Shown here: positions 22,099 to 31,763 of the stretch, in pieces | Numbering within the stretch: position 1 is the stretch's first letter | Layout of the letters: each line of letters opens with the position of its first letter | DNA from: Pseudovirgaria hyperparasitica | Lineage: Eukaryota; Ascomycota; Dothideomycetes; Acrospermales; Acrospermaceae | Assembly (NCBI RefSeq): GCF_010093815.1 | Contig: NW_022985551.1 | Coordinates: 1,289,311-1,353,310, forward strand | Direction: 5' to 3' | Length of the DNA stretch: 64,000 bases | Notes under the pieces: model-generated | Seen by the model: only the letters and a program-made list of their open reading frames with translations | Database searches by the model: none | What the model was told of the DNA's origin: nothing | Made by a program: the position numbers and the translations under genes

Positions 22099-25000
22099 TC
22101 ATTCCTTGTCCTCGTCATGCAGAACTTTGATATCGGCATTCGGCCCAATGCAGCAGACCTTCATCCCAATCACACAAATGGCGTTCCAAGGCTTGTCCTT
22201 GTACAGGTCATCCACTTCCTGCTCTTCGTCTGAGTCTGTTGCTACTGACCCATCGATATCGCTGTCCCAGTCGAAGTCATCGTCTACAGGATCCGTCACG
22301 TCGCTTACCGCATCATCGTCTTCCTCGTCCTCGTCTTCCACCTCGGCTTCAGGCTTCTCGTCAACCTTCACAACAACGTCGGTGTCCTTCTTCTCTGTCT
22401 CACCCTCGGCCCGGGGCTCGGTATCAACGGTGATCGTGATGCGTGTCTTGGATGCCTCGCTGGACTCGGCTGAATGCTTGCTTTCGCCCGTTGGGGGAGG
22501 GTGGCTTCCGGACGGCGCAGGGGAACCGTCAGGTCCTGGCTTATTGACCTTTTCCCAGTCTTTCGAGTTATCGGACTTGGAGTCATCTTCCTTCTTGTCA
22601 TCTTCCTTCTTGTCGTCGTCCTTCTTCTCGTCGGCCGTCTTCTCGTGATTTTCTTCCGCATTGACTTCAGCAGGGTTCGACTCTTTAGGTCCAGTCTCTG
22701 CCGCAGTATCTACATCTAGCTTAGGTTCTTCTTTCTTGCCTGTGGTAGTCGAGGATGATGTTGACTCGGTACCTGCAGTCGTAGAAGGTTCCGGTTTTAT
22801 ATCCCGGGACTTTGACTGCGACTTGGACCTTATCGGGATGACCTGCTGCTTTTCCGTGCTCCTGGCGCGTTCTGTGTCTTCTTCATTCTTGTCGGCAGCT
22901 TTCTTTTCCTCTTTTTCCTTCTTCTCCTTGTCCATCTTCTCTTTCTTCGCGGCCTTCTTGAGAGCCATTAATCGCTCCTTTTCATCTGCAATGCGCTTCT
23001 CTCTCAATTTCTCACGCTGTCTTTCCTTCCTCCTTGCATTACGTCCGGAAACATTCGTCTTCTTCGACTTGTTGCGTGCTTCCGTCTTGTCACGGCGGTC
23101 CTTGGCCCGTTCAGCCTCACGGAGCTTGCCTTTGGCGTGCACCAAGTCGAAGCTTTTGCCTATTGCCTGCAATTTTTCCCGCTTGCTTTCGCGGTTTCGC
23201 TTGATGACTTCCTCGGGGGTAGCATTATCATCGTAGCGTTGAGCACTGATTTTTACGTAGATGGTATATTCCCCCGCGTCAAGGTCGAGCTCTGCACTAC
23301 AAGATCTGCCAGAACCCGAGTCTTGAATACTGCGAGCTATGTATGTCTTCTCGCCGTTTTTGTACAGTCGGAAATGGAGATCGTATCTGTAGCGGCCGTC
23401 AAGGCCATTGAAATAGCGTTCGTCAGGTTGACTGAGGACTAGAACCACAGGGCTCTTTTCCTTTAGTGTTAGCGAGTACTTGGTGCTCAGGTAGTCGGCC
23501 GTCCATGGAACTTCAACGGAAGTCCACTGCTGAGTCACAGTCCAAGAGTCGTCGAATAAGCGTGTACGGTCAATCTCTGGGTAATACTTGAGAAAGTCCT
23601 TGTATGAGATCCAGAAGATACCGTCATCGCCGAAAGTGTGACCAAGCTCCTTCATCATCTCTGGCGTCCATTCCTTAGATCCGTCGCTCCAAGCGCCATT
23701 CCACTCTGTCTCTCCCCATGGATTGCGTATCTTGAGCAGTCGCAGCTCGTTGACCTCACGTGCTTCAAGCACACTGTACGCATGCCCTCGCACGAAACCC
23801 TCGTCATCTCGTGGGTCCGAGTCTCGACCGTAGCGGGAGCCACAGCCGAAGAGGAAATCCTTGTTGACTTGGGTAAGTTCAGACCATAGCTTATCTTTGT
23901 CTAGGACGTGCTCAGAGTAAAGATATGTGGCGACGCCACCCGTAAGGTCTTCGATACCTTCATGATGTCAGTAAGTAGGTAGTTGGTGATACATGGGCAT
24001 ACGACCTTCTCCGGGAAATCCGCCTTCGATAGCCTGATAGTCACCATGGGCCTTTGCATAGGCCTTTTCAAGCAGTGGAAGCCACGTCTCATTCTTGGAG
24101 CGGCAGCTGGAGAAATACAGCGCATTGGAACCCTTTCGAAGGTTCTCACGGAAGTCTTTCGGAAGGCGTGAGATGCTATATTCTCCTGCTTGCAGTGGAT
24201 ATATATCCTTGTACGCCTTTCTGCCGTCAGTAGTGATCATATACTCAGATGTATATGACCATTTATCGTCATTCTGTCGGAGAGCCAATCTATCGTCGAC
24301 AACTTCAGAGATCCATTCGCCATCTATAGCGGGCATTAGATACCAGACGGCTGACAAGTAAGGAGGACGTACCTCTATAGAAGACGAAGCCGTAAACACC
24401 GACCTTCTCATCGCGATCGACACAGATGCGCTCCAGTAGCTCCGGTTTCCCAGAGAGAGCAGTTATTGCTGCGAGGAACCAGCAATCGCCAACCGTGCCT
24501 TGACATACATCGTTCGCGGTCGCACCATCTTCGTAGAATTGTGGATTCTCGAATATATCCTGAAAGCCATCAGCATCTGAAAAAATTCACATGCAAATAC
24601 TGTAAGCTACCTCGACACGTTTGACACTCTGCACGCCTGCGAGACCTTGCAATGAATATGGGACCTCAGTAGCCTCAAGACTCTGTAAGGTATCGACAGA
24701 CCCTAGATCCCAGGTACGGTCATAGTACTTGACGTTCAATCGTTTGCATTCTTCGGCAATGGCACGCACTTTCGACTTGCATGCTCTCGCTGCCTCGTCA
24801 TAGGACAAAGAGGCCTTTTGGCTACTGTTTCTCAGCACTGTTCTCCTCCATCAATCTACACTCGTGCAGCATGAAGCATACCTTGTTACTATTCCCTCCT
24901 TGTTGCTATCAGGCTGATGCGACGGCTCGCCCTCAATATCAACATCCAAACTAGGTGTGACAGATACCTTGGGATACTTCGGACGCGCACAAAAGCGGTC

Positions 25001-25162
25001 CCAGAAATAGTAGAAGCGATCGTCTTTGGGCCCGGTGCTCCCGGAAGCCGGCAGCGGAATGCCATCCCCTTCTCCGGCCGCCATATCCTGTGGCTCGTCG
25101 GCGCCGAAGTCTAGGCCGAGACGTTTCTTCCGGAGGTCGTTGACTTTTGTTCGGAGAGGCAT
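22099..25162 (-). CDS. Calpain-type cysteine protease with long charged tail
   Basis: Five exons: 25162-24882, 24821-24611, 24559-24373, 24323-24006 and 23957-22099, 951 residues. The catalytic triad is complete: Cys190 in GTVGDCWFLAA, His391 in VRGHAYSVLEA and Asn411 in KIRNPWGETEWNG. After the protease core comes a calpain beta-sandwich-like region (about 440-590, WTSVEVPWTADYLSTKYSLTL; DLDAGEYTIYVKIS), then about 300 residues of Lys/Glu/Asp-rich coiled or disordered sequence, and a hydrophobic C-terminus (KPWNAICVIGMKVCC). No EF-hand (penta-EF) domain is seen, so calcium regulation of the classical kind is not evident. Calpains make limited regulatory cuts in the cytosol; targets here are unknown. 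It does not look like PalB/Rim13, which has other flanking domains. The exon 1-2 junction is the least certain. Confidence 0.85.
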
Positions 25163-26397
25163 GATGATGCTTTGAGCTCTGTCCCTTTCCTAGGTGTAGA
25201 TAGTTGCAGTGGGAAAGGAGCTGGATCCGAGAAGACTGTGGCCCAGCTGGTTTTTATCATGCTTCTTTCCCTTGCAGACGCTGCTGCATCTGACGCGGAC
25301 GGCCAGGATGTGGCTTGCTTTAGGAGCAGCCAGCACAAGGCTGCCGCCGTGCGCTGATACACGAGGCAGTTCAGCCGCAGACTTCGGCCCCAGGTTGGCG
25401 GCCTGTGCACCGCATGTGTGCTCTAGGGGTCAGCGCCAGCATTCCCATCACAACCATACAAATGCATCACAATCTTTGGCAATGCAGGAAGACAATTGCA
25501 CAAGCTTCTCATCTTGCCTGCTCAAGCCTTGTATCCATGTACAGTTCTACGGCGAGTTCGTCGAAGCGCTCCTATCAGCTGCTGTCGCCCCCACGACCAC
25601 AACATGGTCTCAGAATCACGGCAGCGCGTGTGGCGTTGGGTTTTGGGGGCTGTATTCCGTATCCATCTTCTGCATCTGGAATGGATCGTACTTGTAGAAA
25701 TCGGTGGCGACAGGCTCGTCTGCGAATGATTTATCAGTGCGACGTGTTTGCCTACTCTAGGATATTGCGCGCACATCTCAAAGTCTGTCTGGAATTAAGG
25801 CTATAAATAGCGCCGACTTGTATTTGAGTGACACTATCTTCGATAATTAGGGAATGAATACTATCATACTCTGTTTAGAAGTGAGGATTAGATCACCTTC
25901 AGAGTACAAGTGTTCCATAACAGCTAGCTTTATAACTAGAATATCGCCTTACATACGAATACAGAATGTCTCTATAGAGAGCGGCATGGTAAGCACTAAT
26001 TAAAGTACTAATATTCTAATGCTTATTCTTTCTATAATTCAATGCGATATATGCTACGACACACCCGATCGTTTCATATCTGCTTAGTAGACTTATTCAA
26101 TTACGACTTCGCATCTCAGATTGTGAGGTTTCGATAGCGACTTCAAGAATACTGATTTCGAGGATTTCGGTGTGCAGCAGTGTCTCTGCTTCGCTTGCAA
26201 GGTAATGTACAGACGTCATCGATTGAATAACTAAAAGACTGCAAGGGCAGATGGCGGGCACGTAGTGAGGATAGAGCAGAGACTTGTGAGTTGGAATTGC
26301 ATCCCATTCGCAGACTAGCTGGCTGGTAATGGAGGCGTGGTAGACCTAAAGCCGTGATAAAGCCTTTATATAACCCTCGTTCGTTCCGCATTCCAGA
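25163..26397. other. Intergenic region, AT-rich in the middle
   Basis: 1.2 kb holding the calpain promoter on the right of 25162. 25780-26130 is AT-rich with no open frame and looks like decayed repeat or unconstrained DNA. No RNA gene seen. Confidence 0.4.
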
Positions 26398-27402
26398 TCA
26401 GAGCTTCTCACTGATCGTGTACGCTCTCGTCTCTTTCTCACACCAGTCCCAGAACTCGCTCGCAAGCCCCTTTCCACCCTCCTCCTTTCCCTTCGCCGCC
26501 TCTAGCACATCTGGCCTCAACTTCTCCGTCCCGATCTGGCCCCATGGCATCACATACACGCCGTTCCTCTCCAACCCAATATCCGGCGAGCACCCGGCGT
26601 AAAGCTCCGTCGCAGCGCCAAACTCCGCATGGTAGCACCCCATCAACAATATCGCCCTGCCTATCCACCCCATATGTCTCTGCAATTCCGACCTCAGGTT
26701 GCCCGGGTTGAAGCTCGCACTTACGATGCCCTCGCGTCCATACCTCCTCGCGAACTCACTACCCAGGAAGAAGTTCCCAGCCTTCGACATTCCGTAGTTG
26801 AGCCATGGGTTCGGGTCGATTTCCGGGCCGTCGGGTCCAAGCTGAACTCCGTATTTGGGCGTGGCGACCTGGACCCCGATGCTACCGGCCCAGGTTACGC
26901 GTACGGAGCCAGGTGGAGAGGTCTGCGCCGTGGAACGGAGGACAGGCAGAAGAGCGGTGCTGAGCAGGAACGGGCCAAGGCAGTTCGTGCCCATCTGCAG
27001 CTCGTGGCCTTGCGCGGTGACGGAGCCTGCGGCGGGCACCATGACGCCGGCATTGTTGTACAGGACGTCCAGTCTCGACTCCTTGGCCATGAAGGCGGCC
27101 GCGGCGGCGCTCACGGTGGGCAGGTCGGACAGGTCGAGCTGCAGGAAGTCCAGCTTGCCGGTTGAGGATGGTGCAGCATGTTGGATGTCTGTAAGGGCGG
27201 CATTGTATTTCTCGGAGCTGCGTCCGGCGATGTAGACGGTTGCATTGCGGGAGTAGAGGATGCGGGCGAGCTCTTTGCCCACGCCGGCGTAGCCGCCTGT
27301 GACGATGTGGACGCGGCCGGTTTGGTCGGGAAGAGTGTCGATGGTCAGGGGAGGGCTGGGGATGAAGAAGGATTGCGAGAGGATTGATGATGCTTGTCCC
27401 AT
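26398..27402 (-). CDS. Classical short-chain dehydrogenase/reductase (retinol-dehydrogenase-like)
   Basis: An intronless 334-residue frame with ATG at 27402. It shows the Rossmann glycine motif TGGYAGVG (35-42), NNAG (116-119), Ser174 in the WAGS strand and the catalytic pair Tyr203/Lys207 in YGMSK, so all active-site residues are present. The family transfers hydride between NAD(P)H and an alcohol/carbonyl; fungal members of this shape are annotated retinol dehydrogenase-like or WW-domain-oxidoreductase-like, without known substrate. It points the same way as the next reductase (27801-28814), 0.4 kb apart, and could be co-regulated with it. Confidence 0.85.
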   Translation of the reverse strand: MGQASSILSQSFFIPSPPLTIDTLPDQTGRVHIVTGGYAGVGKELARILYSRNATVYIAGRSSEKYNAALTDIQHAAPSSTGKLDFLQLDLSDLPTVSAAAAAFMAKESRLDVLYNNAGVMVPAAGSVTAQGHELQMGTNCLGPFLLSTALLPVLRSTAQTSPPGSVRVTWAGSIGVQVATPKYGVQLGPDGPEIDPNPWLNYGMSKAGNFFLGSEFARRYGREGIVSASFNPGNLRSELQRHMGWIGRAILLMGCYHAEFGAATELYAGCSPDIGLERNGVYVMPWGQIGTEKLRPDVLEAAKGKEEGGKGLASEFWDWCEKETRAYTISEKL

Positions 27403-27800
27403 GTTTTTTTGCGGCTCACGTGAGCTGTACGATGCTGCACGATATATGCTAGTGAGTCGAGATTAGGATAAGCCCCCTCGGAATAGCGAGAGTCCTCGGA
27501 AATCACACGACTTTCTTCGGGTAATCGTGAGATGGATGGCTTTTGATACTTCGACATGAAATCGTCCAGGAGGTGATTAATAAGGTCAGACTTGGACATG
27601 GATTGTTTATGCGTGGAAAGTTCGAGTCATTGCACTAGTCCGATTCCTATCAGCAAGGATCCACAGCGTCGCTTACATGGATCATCAGTTCCAGGGAATT
27701 GGCACAGAGTGAAGTGCATGTGTTTATAGCGTTATGGGTCGTATGGAATTGCTTGACTACGGGCATGGTTTTATTTCTGTTGCCTAACTATTGTGAAATT
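27403..27800. other. Spacer between the two reductase genes
   Basis: 398 bp with the promoter of the 26398-27402 gene and the 3' flank of the 27801-28814 gene. A minus-strand open frame crosses it but shows no domain. Confidence 0.45.
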
Positions 27801-28814
27801 TTATTTCAAATGAGCTATGTTTGCCTCAACACTCTCTCTAAGAGGAATGAGTTTCTCCTGGCCAAAGTTCTTGCGTAGAATCTCCTCAGTACGTGGCTTC
27901 CGCAAAATAACACTTAGATCATTGCCTGGGTTCTCCAAGCGGTTGTTGAACTTATGATCAGGACGAAGCTCCTGCAGAATGTCGATGATAATGTTTTTGT
28001 TGAATGGGTCAGTGAACGCGAAGACCCGCTCATTCTGTATCTCAGGATCGATCAAAGCGGCGACATGTAGCCGTGCACAATCTCGGACATCAACGTGATA
28101 CTGTGGAGCTGGAGTGTCCATTGCTGTACCTCCATTGTACGTGTCTGGAACCCAATTGCCAGTGCTCGCAGGCTGGTTGTCAGGGTCGATGATTGGGCCC
28201 ATGTTTGTATTTGGCAGTACGGAATTGGCAACGAAATGAGGCTTCTTCTCCTTTACAAACTTCCATAGCGCCTGCTCGGCTTGAGTCTTGCTCGCACCAT
28301 ATACATCCCAGGCTCGATCTTCCTTAATAGGACCTGGCGCCCACGCACGCTCGACGCACTCTTCGTTCCAGGTGTTCTCGTCGATATCGAACTTGACATT
28401 TGGCTTCGGATTTGTTGCTGCCGTGGACGAGCTAGTGTAAACTAAGCGCTTCACACTGGGCTCAGCGGCCGTAGATTCGAGAACATGTTCGATTCCAGCA
28501 ATGACAACCGGAATGACCTTTTGCGGATCTGGGTCGAAGGTCAAGATGCTTGCCATGTGGACGACTCCAGAGACTCCTTTGACGGCATTATCGAATGCAC
28601 CCTTCACAGACATATCTGGCACAACGGCAATCTCGAGTGATCCAGGGCCGTATTTCTTGTTGAAATGATCCAGCAACCATTTGCCCTTATCCTCTGAGCG
28701 GACTGTTCCCCGCACTTTGAAGCCTGCGATGAGAAGCTGGTCAACGGTATGACTCGCGATGAATCCATTAGCACCTGTCACTAGGACGAGGGAGCCTTTC
28801 GAAATTGCGGACAT
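27801..28814 (-). CDS. Extended SDR, aldehyde/ketone reductase-like (dihydroflavonol-reductase type)
   Basis: 337 residues from the ATG at 28814; the longer open frame upstream has no ATG and is not used. TGANGFIA (13-20) binds NADP(H), HMAS (86-89) and YTSSSTAA (126-133) form the central strands, and Tyr172/Lys176 in VYGASK are the catalytic pair. The overall pattern matches yeast Gre2 and Sporidiobolus aldehyde reductase 2, which reduce aldehydes or ketones such as methylglyoxal. Acts in the cytosol. Substrate unknown. The next element upstream (right) is a transposon insertion, which lies about 310 bp from this start codon and so may sit in its promoter. Confidence 0.88.
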   Translation of the reverse strand: MSAISKGSLVLVTGANGFIASHTVDQLLIAGFKVRGTVRSEDKGKWLLDHFNKKYGPGSLEIAVVPDMSVKGAFDNAVKGVSGVVHMASILTFDPDPQKVIPVVIAGIEHVLESTAAEPSVKRLVYTSSSTAATNPKPNVKFDIDENTWNEECVERAWAPGPIKEDRAWDVYGASKTQAEQALWKFVKEKKPHFVANSVLPNTNMGPIIDPDNQPASTGNWVPDTYNGGTAMDTPAPQYHVDVRDCARLHVAALIDPEIQNERVFAFTDPFNKNIIIDILQELRPDHKFNNRLENPGNDLSVILRKPRTEEILRKNFGQEKLIPLRESVEANIAHLK

Positions 28815-29114
28815 GATGGACGGAAATTTGGTAATGATCAAGGTGAATGAAACAAAGAAGCCCGTACCATATGTTGTAAACGAAAGCTTTTGTAGTGGAC
28901 CAAGTGAAGGGTTGTGTTGGCTTTGTAAGCTGGCTGCATCGATAGGTGCTCGGTTCGATGCGCCTCAATTGTACCACTTGTAGTTTTGAGCAATTTCATG
29001 CACGATAAACAATCCGTCATGAAGACCGAGGTGTGTTACAAAGAAATGATGACATATCCATACGTCTATCGGGACCCCACTTACCGAAGAGCACCTAAGT
29101 GGTTCCTCGTTCAT
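28815..29114. promoter_or_regulatory. Upstream region of the extended SDR gene
   Basis: 300 bp between the reductase start and the transposon target duplication. Nothing specific recognised. Confidence 0.35.
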
Positions 29115-29124
29115 GCTTATACAC
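29115..29124. repeat. Left target-site duplication, GCTTATACAC
   Basis: Ten bases repeated exactly at 29563-29572 on the other side of the inverted-repeat element, as expected from staggered transposase cutting. Confidence 0.8.
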
Positions 29125-29562
29125 AGACGTGAGCATATACAATCGGATACAATCCGAAGTACTAGATTAGGATTGTATGATTAGTCACCCTAAAAGTACA
29201 GATTGAGCTTGGAATCTATGCTAAGGGATTGAGATTGCTTGTGTTAGATTGATTAAAGTGGGTGTATAGCCGGGGCCCTATATTGGGCTATATTCAGGCA
29301 TTATTTATGCCTAAGGCTGCCATATTAGTGCCTTAGGCTAGACTTTGGGCCTTAGGTAGAAATAATGCCTGAATATGGCCTAATATTAGGCCCGCAGCTA
29401 TTTACCCCACTTTATTCAATCTAACACAATCAATCTGACCAATCAGATTAAGATTGTACCGTCTTGGCAATCATTTTGAGTCGTAGATTGAGCTTGTATT
29501 CTCTATCAAAATTTTGGCCCAGATTGAGATTGCATAGATTCGGATTGTATATGCTCACGTCT
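29125..29562. mobile_element. Non-autonomous DNA transposon (MITE), Mutator-like by target duplication
   Basis: 438 bp bounded by perfect 20-bp terminal inverted repeats starting AGACGTGAGCATATAC, each flanked by the same 10-bp target duplication. It has no open frame for a transposase, so it would need a transposase in trans. A target duplication of 9-11 bp is characteristic of Mutator-like (MULE) elements, so this family is inferred. The interior is largely a second, imperfect inverted repeat (29241-29427). The exact target duplication and intact ends suggest a fairly recent insertion. It separates the reductase genes from the PrpF gene cluster. Confidence 0.8.
29241..29427. repeat. Imperfect palindrome inside the MITE
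   Basis: The left arm starting GTGTTAGATTGATTAAAGTG pairs with the right arm ending CACTTTATTCAATCTAACAC; matching blocks continue inward (ATATTCAGGCATTATTT against AAATAATGCCTGAATAT). Transcribed, it would fold into a long hairpin. Confidence 0.75.
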
Positions 29563-29572
29563 GCTTATACAC
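29563..29572. repeat. Right target-site duplication, GCTTATACAC
   Basis: Exact copy of 29115-29124. Confidence 0.8.
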
Positions 29573-29679
29573 TAGCAACACAAGGATTAGTTTAGTGGGA
29601 ACTCATGAGTGGGCCGAATAGAAATATTCAACATAGATCCTTTACTGGTCCAGTTACACGCAGATTATGATATTATGAA

Positions 29680-30912
29680 TCAATTATAGTACAACACATT
29701 GCCTTCGAACAGACGCCTCGCTGTTCGCGACACTGTGCACTGGACAACATGTGAACTGCTCTCCAGGAGTAGGACATCAGCGTCAACAGAAATTGAGCCG
29801 CCGGGATGCTTGACTGTGACAGCGCGAGTTTTGCCACTTGTGGCGGGCGCTTTACAGTACATAGTCTCTGCGTTGTTGGGACTCGGTGTACGTTCCGGTG
29901 TTGGTAGAGCCTCAGAGGTTGATAGCAGGTTTGGCACGGTGCCATCTATGCAGACGGCCGCACCAAGACACACTGCTCCTGTAAGTTGTAGACTTGGGTG
30001 CGGTTTTCCCATGCTGAAAGATTGGACCTGAATATCCATACCAGGACTTGAAGAAGGCCACACAATCGCGATCTTGGGCGTGCCTCGCCTGGCAGCGGCT
30101 TCTTCTTGATTATTGGCCATGTTCATCTTGATGGCACCAGCCCTGCGAATGCATTCGACCGTGTCCACGTAAAGTTGGTCTTGCGGCATTGCTGCTGACA
30201 ACCAAGTTGGGAGAGTAAAAGCGTTGACAAATACAAAGGGGTTTGCAGCATCGACTAAAGTAGCTTGTACGGTGAATGGAGTGTCAAAGGTCGATACGGT
30301 AAGCTCCTCAACCCGATTACCGCTGGGAAACAATGCCCCTGTGACGCTTCCTGCAGGATCAACAAATGCGACGTGGACTTGACGGCCACTATCAACCACC
30401 CCAGCCATGTCATATAAGCCATCCTCTTCGAAATGGTCGTTCTCATCAACATCCACGGTCTCGACCATGATTCGAGAAGTGTTCGTGTTGAAAATCCTGA
30501 CTTCGACCTGGCGAACACCTGGATCTGCTATCACCAATCGTTCATCCAAGGCAAAAGGGCCCACGCCGCTGGCCATGTTCCCACAATTGCCACTGAAATC
30601 AACAGTCTCCATTCCAACAGAGACTTGAGCAAAGGTATACTCCACATCAGCATCAGAGCGCTGGGAAGGACTAATGATCGCGACCTTCGAAGTTGTTGAT
30701 GTCGCACCCCCGACGCCGTCAATCTGACGAGGCTCGTTGTTCTTTGAGCCCATTGCTGCCAGTAGAGGCCTGACCCATTGATCTTGTGATGCTGGTAGAT
30801 CCTTTCTGTGTATAAAAAGTCCCTTCGAAGTCCCGGCCCGCATCAGAACGGCGGGCAGGACGTGTCGAACTCTTTTTCGTTTGAGTGTCGTTTCTTGCAT
30901 GTGGACACCCAT
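29680..30912 (-). CDS. PrpF-family isomerase (aconitate/methylaconitate/methylitaconate isomerase type)
   Basis: An intronless 410-residue frame with ATG at 30912; length is typical for PrpF. Family landmarks: AVLMRAGTSKGLF (21-33), DGVGGATSTTSKVAI (65-79), the SGNCGNMASGVGPFA block (107-121) with the conserved Cys110, and a second-half repeat with AIKMNMA and VQSFSMGKPHPSLQLTGA. PrpF proteins isomerise or support processing of unsaturated tricarboxylates: cis/trans isomerisation of 2-methylaconitate in bacteria, methylitaconate isomerase in anaerobes, and Adi1 aconitate isomerase in the Ustilago itaconate cluster. It diverges from a Zn2Cys6 regulator (0.85 kb shared promoter) and lies near a mitochondrial tricarboxylate carrier and a carboxylate-type transporter, which supports an organic-acid substrate. 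No mitochondrial presequence is obvious, so cytosolic action is likely. Confidence 0.88.
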   Translation of the reverse strand: MGVHMQETTLKRKRVRHVLPAVLMRAGTSKGLFIHRKDLPASQDQWVRPLLAAMGSKNNEPRQIDGVGGATSTTSKVAIISPSQRSDADVEYTFAQVSVGMETVDFSGNCGNMASGVGPFALDERLVIADPGVRQVEVRIFNTNTSRIMVETVDVDENDHFEEDGLYDMAGVVDSGRQVHVAFVDPAGSVTGALFPSGNRVEELTVSTFDTPFTVQATLVDAANPFVFVNAFTLPTWLSAAMPQDQLYVDTVECIRRAGAIKMNMANNQEEAAARRGTPKIAIVWPSSSPGMDIQVQSFSMGKPHPSLQLTGAVCLGAAVCIDGTVPNLLSTSEALPTPERTPSPNNAETMYCKAPATSGKTRAVTVKHPGGSISVDADVLLLESSSHVVQCTVSRTARRLFEGNVLYYN

Positions 30913-31096
30913 ATTGATCTTTGTTACTGTAATGCCCTGGGTTTGATGAAGTGTTCCGGTAGTGCGTGGCTGTGGTGATGAGATAGCTTGACCACGCAGC
31001 GAGACATATGTTCGGCACGACGTGGCCTATTGTACTAGAGTCCATCTTCTTATGATGTTATTGCGTACGACGGGTGCAGTGATCAGGTCTGCAATC

Positions 31097-31102
31097 CCGC
31101 GG
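31097..31102. promoter_or_regulatory. CCGCGG palindrome (context TCCCGCGGCT)
   Basis: A CGG inverted pair with zero spacing in the PrpF/regulator promoter, about 190 bp upstream of the PrpF start codon. Confidence 0.4.
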
Positions 31103-31212
31103 CTACTACATCCTGTCAAAGTCCAAAAAGAGGCATCACGACGATCTTGTTACTGACATGAAGCGCGACTTCAGTGAGGGAAGTGTATGTGGTGAGTACA
31201 CACTGAGTGATC

Positions 31213-31225
31213 TGTACCCGCGGGA
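31213..31225. promoter_or_regulatory. Candidate regulator site TGTACCCGCGGGA, copy 1
   Basis: A thirteen-base word with palindromic core CCCGCGGG, identical to 35711-35723 in the carrier/transporter promoter. Confidence 0.6.
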
Positions 31226-31647
31226 AGTTTGCCATCTGCTACATTAGGTAATAATAGTGACCACTGAGTAATCAAAGTCGGCGTCACTTTGGTCACTCAA
31301 ACAGTACTAGCCCGATTCTCCTGACGCCTGAACCACTTTGCGACCCCAAAGTGAAGAGTTGATAACGCATCGTTTCTGAAATTCTCAGCGTTGAAGAAAT
31401 AACGCCAATAGACCGCTCAGCATAATATGCTCCTCGCTATATGTTGATTGTTGAATAGTTCATCTTTCGTTCTCGCTGGTTGGCCTAGCATGGATGCGTG
31501 TGAGCCGGGCAGCGCTAAGGAAGGTCTCTATACCACCCAGGGCTTACGTCTCATCTCACTAATCCACTACTCAATAACACATGTGCCGTCTATATGGGGC
31601 GGCTGCCGAAGAAGCGGGTACATGGCCTACTTAACAAGGTTCAGTTC

Positions 31648-31653
31648 CCGCGG
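31648..31653. promoter_or_regulatory. CCGCGG palindrome (context TCCCGCGGCC)
   Basis: A third CGG inverted pair in the same promoter, about 110 bp upstream of the regulator start codon. Confidence 0.4.
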
Positions 31654-31763
31654 CCAGCACCACTTGTACGATTGACTACACCCATCACTGCCATGCTCCG
31701 TCACCTACCCGTCTCGAATCAGTTCACAGAGGATCCGACCGAGAAGGCGTCGGACGTATAGTC

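Larger units (their letters stand above)
30913..31763. promoter_or_regulatory. Divergent promoter of the PrpF isomerase and Zn2Cys6 regulator genes
   Basis: 851 bp between two outward start codons. It contains three CCGCGG palindromes, one in a 13-bp word that recurs in the other divergent promoter of the cluster. CGG inverted pairs are the usual recognition unit of Zn2Cys6 dimers, so self- and cross-regulation by the adjacent regulator is plausible (inference). Confidence 0.6.

Noticed and set aside
22099-23793. Plus-strand frames antisense to the calpain tail
   Set aside because: Ser-rich shadow frames of the Asp/Glu/Lys-rich coding strand.
27345-27599. 84-residue minus-strand frame overlapping the start of the first SDR
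   Set aside because: No domain, overlaps a well-supported gene in another frame, and looks like translated promoter and leader.
28815-28841. Nine-residue extension of the extended SDR
   Set aside because: It begins with a TTG codon, and the ATG at 28814 is followed directly by the Rossmann strand as in homologues.
28950-28975. Possible tRNA T-arm (GGTTCGATGCG)
   Set aside because: No cloverleaf partner arms around it; the match is only to the T-loop.
29680-30912. Itaconate biosynthesis cluster of the Ustilago or A. terreus type
   Set aside because: No CadA- or Tad1-like decarboxylase is visible in the window, and the MFS protein is of the Dal5 family, not the exporter type seen in those clusters.
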